Shown here piece after piece: positions 1 through 5,620 of a DNA stretch of 6,858 bases. Each line of letters starts with the position of its first letter. Positions within the stretch are counted from its first letter, which is position 1. Position numbers and translations under genes: made by a program. Source of the DNA: an uncultured Gemmatimonadota bacterium. GTDB lineage: Bacteria; Gemmatimonadota; Gemmatimonadetes; Gemmatimonadales; Gemmatimonadaceae. The notes beneath the pieces were generated by a model. That model did no database searches. It was not told the DNA's origin and saw only the letters and a program-made list of their open reading frames with translations. The stretch is taken from assembly GCA_946887155.1 (NCBI GenBank), contig CAMPKM010000158.1, forward strand, positions 1-6,858, in the 5' to 3' direction.

Positions 1-80
1 GTCGTGAAGTCGTGAGGTCGTGAAGTCGTGACGTCGTGAGGGACGCGATCTCACGACCTCACGATCTCACGACCTCACGC
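1..80. repeat. Octamer tandem array with inverted half (GTCGTGAN repeats)
   Basis: Five consecutive 8-base units of the form GTCGTGAN fill 1-40 (last base a, g, a, c, g). After a 9-base spacer (41-49), the complementary unit CTCACGAY is repeated at 50-57, 58-65 and 66-73, followed by a partial copy at 74-79. The array therefore runs in one orientation and then back. It begins at the window edge, so more units may lie to the left. It fills the whole non-coding stretch after the moxR stop. Simple octamer arrays of this kind can change copy number by slippage. I do not recognise it as a named repeat family. It is not CRISPR: the units are too short and there are no unique spacers. Confidence 0.9.
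10..80 (-). terminator. Long imperfect hairpin immediately downstream of moxR
   Basis: The inverted octamers can fold into a stem of about 30 pairs around the 9-base loop 41-49. The inner 8 pairs (33-40 with 50-57) are perfect, and the outer units pair with roughly one mismatch or G-U per octamer. On the transcribed (minus) strand the hairpin starts 1-2 bases after the moxR TGA. That position suits a transcription terminator, an attenuator before further genes, or a 3' mRNA-stabilising element. No U-run is visible on the distal side because the window ends there, so calling it an intrinsic terminator is inference. MoxR genes are commonly followed by DUF58 genes, so partial read-through is possible. 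Confidence 0.45.
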
Positions 81-81
81 T

Positions 82-1119
82 TCATATGCCGGACTTGGGC
101 ACCGGTACCGCGTTCAGGAGCTGGTCCACGATCTGGTCCGTCGTCACCCGCTCCGACTGGGCGTGGAAGTTCGTGAGGATGCGGTGGCGGAGAATGGGAT
201 GGGCGAGGGCGCGGATGTCCTCGAAGCTCACGTGGTAGCGCCCGTGCATCAGCGCTCGCGCCTTGCCGCCCAGGACCAGCCACTGCGCCGCGCGGACCGA
301 GACGCCATACGATACCCACTTCTTCACGAAGTCGGGCGCCGTCGGCGACGACGGGCGGGTGGCCCGCGCGATGTGCACTGCATAACGAGCCACCGGCTCG
401 GCGATCGGCACACGACGCACCAGCTTCTGGTACGCCACGATGTCCGGCCCGGTGACCGCGTGCTGGAACTTGTAGTTCTGGATGGCGGTGGTGCTGCGGA
501 CGACGTCCAGCTCCTCGTTTTCCTCCAGGTAATCCATCACGACCTGGAACATGAAGCGGTCGAGCTGTGCTTCCGGCAGCGGATACGTGCCCTCGAGCTC
601 GATCGGGTTCTGCGTTGCGAAGACGAAGAACGGCTCCTCGAGCGAATACGTCCGTCCCTGCACCGTGACGCGATGCTCCTGCATCGCCTCGAGCAGCGCC
701 GACTGCGTCTTGGGCGGTGTGCGGTTGATTTCGTCGGCCAGCACGATGTTCGCGAAAATCGGACCGGGCACGAAATTCATCGACCGCCGCCCGGTGTCCG
801 CGTCTTCCTGGATGATGTCCGTTCCGGTGATGTCGGACGGCATCAGGTCGGGCGTGAACTGGATGCGTGAGAACTTGAGGTCGAGCACCTGCGCGATCGT
901 GTGGATGAGGAGGGTCTTCGCCAGGCCCGGCACGCCGACGATCAGGCAGTTGCCGCCAGCATAGAGCGCGGTGAGCGACTGCTCGATGACCTCATCCTGG
1001 CCGATGATGAGTTTCCGCAACTCGCTGATGATCTGGTCGCGCCCGCGGCGCAGCTTGTCGGCCAACGCAACGTCGTCAGGCGCCTCGAGCGCCACGCGGT
1101 CCTGGACTGTTGTAGCCAC
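82..1119 (-). CDS. moxR: MoxR-family AAA+ ATPase
   Basis: A complete 345-residue protein of normal MoxR length. MoxR proteins are cytoplasmic AAA+ ATPases thought to act as chaperones in maturing or activating metal- and VWA-domain protein complexes; the client here is unknown. Visible motifs are Walker A GVPGLAKT at 62-69 (K68, T69), Walker B with D129-E130 followed by INR, sensor 1 N171 in TQNP, an arginine finger R188 in EAQLDRF, and sensor 2 R276 in SVRAAQW. The C-terminal lid spans about 255-335. All ATPase residues are intact, so it should hydrolyse ATP. The start is GTG, preceded by GAGGAA; the DUF4159 stop lies in the same frame five codons upstream, so no longer start exists. It is the last gene of the visible operon, 12 bases after its neighbour. 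It has no signal peptide or membrane segment. Family assignment is very secure; cellular role is inferred. Confidence 0.97.
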   Translation of the reverse strand: MATTVQDRVALEAPDDVALADKLRRGRDQIISELRKLIIGQDEVIEQSLTALYAGGNCLIVGVPGLAKTLLIHTIAQVLDLKFSRIQFTPDLMPSDITGTDIIQEDADTGRRSMNFVPGPIFANIVLADEINRTPPKTQSALLEAMQEHRVTVQGRTYSLEEPFFVFATQNPIELEGTYPLPEAQLDRFMFQVVMDYLEENEELDVVRSTTAIQNYKFQHAVTGPDIVAYQKLVRRVPIAEPVARYAVHIARATRPSSPTAPDFVKKWVSYGVSVRAAQWLVLGGKARALMHGRYHVSFEDIRALAHPILRHRILTNFHAQSERVTTDQIVDQLLNAVPVPKSGI

Positions 1120-1122
1120 GTA

Positions 1123-1128
1123 TTCCTC
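1123..1128 (-). promoter_or_regulatory. Ribosome binding site deciding the GTG start of moxR
   Basis: On the minus strand GAGGAA precedes the GTG at 1119-1117 with three bases between (five counted from the GAGG core). The site sits just after the TGA of the DUF4159 gene, so ribosomes finishing that gene are well placed to reinitiate. It is the only convincing Shine-Dalgarno site near this start and supports GTG over internal alternatives. Confidence 0.7.
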
Positions 1129-1131
1129 AGG

Positions 1132-1929
1132 TCAGTGGGTCATGGCGTAGATCACGTAGTTGAGCATGATCTTGTACGCGGTGTTGGAAAGGTCGATTTG
1201 GACAAAGGCTTCGTCGGAAAATTCCATCAGTTCGCCCAGATCCGCGTTGTAGTTCGCGATGGCGATGAGCCGCTTGGCCGGATCGTTGTCCTCGAAGGCA
1301 CCCATCCATTGCGCGGCGCGGCCGTATCCGGCTGGCAGTTCGATGTCACGGATGTCGTAGAACGCATCGAAGATGGCGTGTGTCTTGGGAATCGGTTGCA
1401 GCTGGATATCGGGGAACGCTTCCCGCCAACGCTCCTCGAAATTGTACCAGTGCGGTCCTTCGAAGTCGTCGAAGATGATGAATCCACCCTTGGAGACATA
1501 ATCGCGAATGCCCTTGAGCTCCGTGGCATCCATCGTCCAGAAGCCAGGCTCCGATACGTAGGCCATCGGATACTTGAAGCTTTCCGCCTCGCCAAAGGCG
1601 TACACCGCCCCGCAATCCATCTTCGGGCGCAGCGTCGTCAGCTCTTCCAGGATCTTCATGAAGTGCCGCTCGGCCCGTGGCGTATCGTGATCCCATTTCT
1701 TGTCCCCGCCCCCGCGTCGCCCGAATCCACGGCCTCCTCCGCCGTACGCCGGCTCGAAGCGAACGCGGAAAAACGTGAACCGGCCGTCGTACGCGGCGTT
1801 GTCGATGGTCGACACGTCATCCCACTGCTGATAGCAGTGGTGCTCGTCCTCGACCGTATCCGGCAACGCGAGTGGAGCTAGCGCCCCCGCGGTCGCGACG
1901 CCCAGAAAAAGAAATGGTTTGTGAATCAC
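1132..1929 (-). CDS. DUF4159 domain protein, exported
   Basis: A complete 265-residue protein. Residues 1-22 form a hydrophobic signal-peptide-like segment (K4, then a Leu/Ala-rich core), so export to the periplasm or envelope is likely; the cleavage point is unclear. The rest matches the DUF4159 pattern: FTFFRVRF (51-58), a Gly-rich loop and WDHDTPRAERHF (79-90), ALEELTT-like helix (94-99), YPMAYV (120-125), DYVSKGGFIIFDDF (143-156), KTHAIFDAFYDI (182-193), an IANYNADLGELMEF segment (224-237) and an NYVIYAM end. The family is of unknown function; I recall it as related to the class-I glutamine-amidotransferase fold, and no Cys nucleophile elbow is evident. A Gly/Arg-rich stretch (62-75) is unusual low-complexity sequence. 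The start is GTG, whose GTGA overlaps the TGA of the preceding TPR gene, implying coupled translation. DUF4159 genes are often found beside moxR, as here. Family confident, function unknown. Confidence 0.93.
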   Translation of the reverse strand: MIHKPFLFLGVATAGALAPLALPDTVEDEHHCYQQWDDVSTIDNAAYDGRFTFFRVRFEPAYGGGGRGFGRRGGGDKKWDHDTPRAERHFMKILEELTTLRPKMDCGAVYAFGEAESFKYPMAYVSEPGFWTMDATELKGIRDYVSKGGFIIFDDFEGPHWYNFEERWREAFPDIQLQPIPKTHAIFDAFYDIRDIELPAGYGRAAQWMGAFEDNDPAKRLIAIANYNADLGELMEFSDEAFVQIDLSNTAYKIMLNYVIYAMTH

Positions 1930-4583
1930 TCGGGATCCGGTGGACGGGGAGATCGGAGCCGCAGGAGAAGCTCCTGTGCCTTGCTGTAATTTGGCGCCTG
2001 CTCGAGCGCCCGTAGCACCTCGCGTCGGGCCGACACGGTGTCACCGGCCTCCGCGTACGCCAACGCCAACTGATAGAGCGCCTCCACCCGATCGGTCGGA
2101 TCCAGCGCCAGCAACGCCCGGCGTTCTCGGATGGCGATGAGCCGTTCGGTCATCTGGGCCGCCAGTTCCGCGAGCTTCAGGTGCGCGGCCTGGTCGAAGG
2201 GATTGATCCAGACAGCGCGATCGAGCGCGGCAAAAGCTCCCGTCCTGTCGCCCAACTCTAGCATGGCGTCTGCCGCCGCGATGTTTTCGGTGAATGCCTC
2301 TTCATTGATGATCGTCATCGCCGTCAGCTCGGCAGCCGCCGACCGCTTGTCGTTCTTCTGGGTGTACGCGGCAGCCAGCAACGCATATGGGCCGTCGGGT
2401 TGCGCGTACTCGGGGAACATCTCCTTGGCCTTCTTCAGCTCCGCGATGGCCTCGTCGAGTTTTCCCTCTTCCATGAGGGCCCGCCCGCGATCGAGGGATT
2501 CGAGGAACGGACCGGTGATGGGGATCTCGTCCCCCCCTGCCCTGCGTTGTCCACCCAAGGTGACCGGAAGGGCCGGCTTGATCGCATCGAAGTGCTTCTC
2601 GAAGCGCGTACGCAGCCACTTGTCGAACTGGTCGTCGAACGCCGCTGGTTCCACCTTGAGCACGTCCCGGAACACCTGCTCGGTCGAGAGTCCGCGCTTG
2701 TAGCCGTCGAGCATCGACCGGATTGCGCCGATGCCGCGCTCGGTCTCGATCATCTCGCCGACCATCGAAGCGAGGAAATACGAGAGCGGCACCTGCATCG
2801 GGAACGCCGGCCGCATGAAGCCGTCGTTGAGCCGGCTCACCTTCGGCAACTGTCCGGCGGCATACGTGGCAAAGAAGAGCGGCGTCGGGTCGTCGCCCCA
2901 GCCCGGCCGGGCCCGGCGTTCCTCGTACACCGACAACCCTTCCGACAGCCAGCGCGGCACGCGGCCGCCGGTGGCGCCTAACGTGAAGACGTGGCCCATC
3001 TCGTGCCAGAGCGTACTGCCCCAGTTGAACTCGCCCACGCGGCGGGCCGCCGGCGAGTCCATCGCCACCACCCGGCCGAAGCTCACGCCTAACGCGCCGA
3101 GCCCGCTCAGGCCCACCGTGCGGACCGAGAAGTCCTGGTGTGACCGGTAGATCTCGATGCGGATCGGCGGCTGCGGCTGGAAGCCGTAGCGCGCCGCCAG
3201 CGAGTCGTACGCCTCCTCGGCCAGCGATTCCGCGTACGGTTGCAACAGGTCGGCATCCTTCTTCTCGACCATGATCACGAATCGCGGTGTGCGGATCTCG
3301 CTGTATTCCTTGAACGTGTCGAGGAGGTCCAGCGTGTTCTTGGACCACGGATCGTACGGGTCGAGCTTGAATGACTGGTCGAGCGCCGCGCGACCGCGCT
3401 CGATCTCACCAGTGCGCAGGGCGTTGATGCCGAGGTAGGACAGCGCCCGCGCGGACTTGGGGTCGCGATCGGCGCCGGCCTGCGCAAATCGCACCGCATC
3501 GTCGTACAACCGGCTCCGGGCCGCAATGTTCGCCAGTGCCGCTTCCGCGTCGGCGGCCTTCGGCTGGCGCGCATGCACCTTGGCCAGCGTGGCACGGAAG
3601 GCGGTCGTGTCGTGCTGGTGATACTGAGCCGCGGCCAGTGCGATCAGCGCCGCTGGGGCCGTGGAGTCGGCGACGAGTCCACGACGCGCTTCGGCTGCGG
3701 CCTCGTCATATCGCTCGAGGTCGATCAGCAACGTCGCGGCCAGCGCCCGTGATTCGGGGAGTACTGGATTGACTTCGAGGCTCTTGGTGAGAAACGGTGC
3801 CGGGTTTTCGAGCTCGTCGAAGACCCTGACTTGCGCCATCGCGTAGTTCGCCCGCGCATGCCGCGGATTGATCGCCAGCACACCCTGCAGCGTCGCCAGC
3901 GCCTCGGTCGCGTTGTACTTCTCCAGGAACAGCTCGGCCAACCGGACGCGGCGGTCGAGATCGGACGAATCGGCGGCAATGGCCTCGTCGAACGCGCGCA
4001 TCGCGTCCTTGTACAGTTGCGGATTGTCGCGCCCCAGGTAGCGGACCGCGACGCCCACTGCCTCGAGCTCGGAGGGCGAAAGCTCCCGACGGCGCGCGTT
4101 GTAGATGTCGATGAAACGATCGAAGGCGGGCATGGCCTGTTCGATCTCGCCGCGCTCGAACTGGAGGATGGCCAGGTTGACCTGGGCGGTCAGCGAATCC
4201 GGCGCCGAACCGGCGACTGCCTTGCGGAACGAGGCCTCGGCTTCCGTCAGTTTCCCGCGTTCCTTCTGCACCTCTCCCACGTCGTTCCACAGAGACGCAT
4301 CGTTTGGCTGTGCCCGCGTGAAGGCCAGCAGGACGTCCTCGGCCTCGGCGTACTTGCCCGTGCCTCGCAACGCATCCGCCTGGATGCGAACCGGCACGCT
4401 GTTCGCCGGCTCGCGAGCCGCGTCGGCGCGGGCCATGCGAATGGCATCGTCATACTGGCCGGTGCGCAACGCTTCACTCGCCGTTGCCGCCTGACGAGCC
4501 GCGGACTCCTGCGCGCAGGCCACTGGTGCGGCCATGAGTGCGATGAGCGGCAGCACCATCCAGGACATCCCGCGGCGCGTCAT
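1926..4583 (-). CDS. Exported TPR protein with central HExxH zinc metallopeptidase domain (Peptidase_MA-like)
   Basis: A complete 885-residue protein in three parts. Residues 1-24 are a signal peptide (RR, hydrophobic core, ACA cleavage before Q25). Residues ~30-425 carry serial tetratricopeptide repeats, seen as recurring G-x-Y-D-E-A-like and A-x-x-x-P patterns (for example 41-60, 75-94, 108-125, 355-375, 391-410). Residues ~430-665 are a gluzincin-type domain with HEMGH at 527-531 and a downstream WLSEGLSVYEE, where E548 is the probable third zinc ligand. Residues ~695-875 are a second TPR block. The zinc site looks complete, so proteolytic activity is plausible; the TPRs presumably hold substrates or partners. 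The start is ATG, whose ATGA overlaps the stop of the caspase-like gene; the stop overlaps the GTG of the DUF4159 gene. Substrate unknown. A lipoprotein alternative (C23) is weak because the residues before it do not make a good lipobox. Confidence 0.93.
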   Translation of the reverse strand: MTRRGMSWMVLPLIALMAAPVACAQESAARQAATASEALRTGQYDDAIRMARADAAREPANSVPVRIQADALRGTGKYAEAEDVLLAFTRAQPNDASLWNDVGEVQKERGKLTEAEASFRKAVAGSAPDSLTAQVNLAILQFERGEIEQAMPAFDRFIDIYNARRRELSPSELEAVGVAVRYLGRDNPQLYKDAMRAFDEAIAADSSDLDRRVRLAELFLEKYNATEALATLQGVLAINPRHARANYAMAQVRVFDELENPAPFLTKSLEVNPVLPESRALAATLLIDLERYDEAAAEARRGLVADSTAPAALIALAAAQYHQHDTTAFRATLAKVHARQPKAADAEAALANIAARSRLYDDAVRFAQAGADRDPKSARALSYLGINALRTGEIERGRAALDQSFKLDPYDPWSKNTLDLLDTFKEYSEIRTPRFVIMVEKKDADLLQPYAESLAEEAYDSLAARYGFQPQPPIRIEIYRSHQDFSVRTVGLSGLGALGVSFGRVVAMDSPAARRVGEFNWGSTLWHEMGHVFTLGATGGRVPRWLSEGLSVYEERRARPGWGDDPTPLFFATYAAGQLPKVSRLNDGFMRPAFPMQVPLSYFLASMVGEMIETERGIGAIRSMLDGYKRGLSTEQVFRDVLKVEPAAFDDQFDKWLRTRFEKHFDAIKPALPVTLGGQRRAGGDEIPITGPFLESLDRGRALMEEGKLDEAIAELKKAKEMFPEYAQPDGPYALLAAAYTQKNDKRSAAAELTAMTIINEEAFTENIAAADAMLELGDRTGAFAALDRAVWINPFDQAAHLKLAELAAQMTERLIAIRERRALLALDPTDRVEALYQLALAYAEAGDTVSARREVLRALEQAPNYSKAQELLLRLRSPRPPDPE

Positions 4584-5620
4584 GGCTTGCGCACCCCGAG
4601 TGCGCGCAGTGCGCTCGCGTTTTCGGAAATCTTGAGCAGGAGATCTTCCAGCGCCTTCTGGTATTCCGCGTCGGACATGATGCCCTTGGCCAGGCGCAAG
4701 GAATCGAGCTGTGACTCGAGCTTCGCCTGCGTGGCGAGCAGCGCGACCGCGCGCGGATCGGACGCGGCGGCCGCGTTCAATCCAGCGGCCGACTGGATGA
4801 AGAACTTGCTGGCCAGCGCACCGTCGGGACCGCGGGCACCAGGGTCCGCGCGTCCCGCTCCATCGCCGTCGTCGTCGAGCATCGCGTGTTCGGTCAGCAA
4901 CTTGTTCGCGCCCTGGTAGGCTCGCTCGACTTCGTGACGGGCATAAATGAATGCCTCGAGCAACGACACGCGACCATCCTTGTCCGTATCGGCGCCTTCC
5001 TTGGCGTACGCTGTAATGAAGTGCTCAGCGAACATCGTCTCGTTCTTCTCGAAGCCGGACTTGGTCGCGGTCACGACTACCCGGTTCTTCGCCGACACCG
5101 TCTTCACGAAATCGCCGCTGGCACTGGCGGCGTTGACGAACGCCACCGACTGGTTCGAGAGCTTGTCGAGCTGGATCTTGAAGTCGGCGTCGCTCATGTC
5201 GGCGCCGGGGACGTTGAAGCGCGACACGTCGCCATCCGACGTCCCGTGACCGATGAGCATGATCAGGACGGCGTCGCCCGCTTTCGCACGCGCCTTGATG
5301 CGATCGATGGCCTGGATCACGCCTTCCTTGTTTGAACGGCCCGAGATCGACCGTGGATCCGGTGTGGTCTGCTCGGCGAGATAGATCACCTGCGAGTCGG
5401 GTACGCCAAACTTGCCAGTGACGGTAGTGCGCATGCTCATGGCCAGTGCGTGGAACTGCTGGGCGAACTGCGGTTCGCCGCTGGCGCCGGTCACGATGAG
5501 CACGTGGGTCCGCGCGGGTTCCTGCGCCGTTGCAACGCGGGGGCCCCCCCCCAACAACAACGATACCATCAGGCCGGCCAATGGACGGCATCCCCCGAAC
5601 GCAGCCCCGATCATTTTCAC
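4580..5620 (-). CDS. Exported C13/caspase-fold protein with EF-hand loop, nucleophile lost
   Basis: A 346-residue protein. Residues 1-32 are a signal peptide (MK start, LMVSLLL core, ATA cleavage before Q33). Residues ~38-240 resemble the legumain/caspase fold (Peptidase C13-like): a first strand HVLIVTGASG (39-48), a strand plus the His-Gly of LIMLIGHGTSDGD (H125-G126), and FVNAASASGDF (161-171), where clan CD enzymes carry the catalytic Cys. Here that position is Ser/Ala, and the only Cys in the protein is C11 inside the signal peptide, so it cannot be a cysteine protease. A textbook EF-hand loop DTDKDGRVSLLE is at 211-222, and an Asp-rich DDDGDG is at 249-254. The tail (~290-340) is helical and charged, suited to protein contact. 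Start choice: GTG at 5620 gives a 4-base overlap with the upstream stop and a basic residue; ATG at 5614 is the alternative. The frame stays open further upstream, but that part is composition noise. Likely a calcium-responsive binding or regulatory pseudoenzyme. Confidence 0.85.
   Translation of the reverse strand: MKMIGAAFGGCRPLAGLMVSLLLGGGPRVATAQEPARTHVLIVTGASGEPQFAQQFHALAMSMRTTVTGKFGVPDSQVIYLAEQTTPDPRSISGRSNKEGVIQAIDRIKARAKAGDAVLIMLIGHGTSDGDVSRFNVPGADMSDADFKIQLDKLSNQSVAFVNAASASGDFVKTVSAKNRVVVTATKSGFEKNETMFAEHFITAYAKEGADTDKDGRVSLLEAFIYARHEVERAYQGANKLLTEHAMLDDDGDGAGRADPGARGPDGALASKFFIQSAAGLNAAAASDPRAVALLATQAKLESQLDSLRLAKGIMSDAEYQKALEDLLLKISENASALRALGVRKP
5539..5552. repeat. G9/C5 homopolymer junction in the signal-peptide codons
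   Basis: The plus strand shows five G followed by nine C. In the reading direction of the caspase-fold gene this is nine G then five C, encoding the end of LLL and then GGGP at residues 23-27. Uninterrupted runs of nine G are prone to polymerase slippage, and a one-base change here would abolish the rest of the protein. The frame is intact in this copy. Confidence 0.85.

Noticed and set aside
1..80. CRISPR array
   Set aside because: Units are 8 bases, directly abutting, without unique spacers, and half are inverted.
163..870. Plus-strand open frame antisense to moxR
   Set aside because: Arg/His/Asp-rich with no motif; it mirrors conserved MoxR codons on the other strand.
901..1881. Long plus-strand open frame of 326 codons
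   Set aside because: It lies antisense to the moxR start and most of the DUF4159 gene, has no recognisable domain, and long antisense frames are expected at this GC content.
4512..4520. Lipoprotein signal at C23 of the TPR protein
   Set aside because: The residues before the Cys (P-V-A) do not fit a lipobox well, and an ACA signal peptidase I site overlaps it.
3831..4919. Plus-strand open frame of 362 codons opposite the TPR and caspase-fold genes
   Set aside because: Composition is Arg/His-rich antisense noise, and the opposite strand holds clear domain-bearing genes across the same bases.
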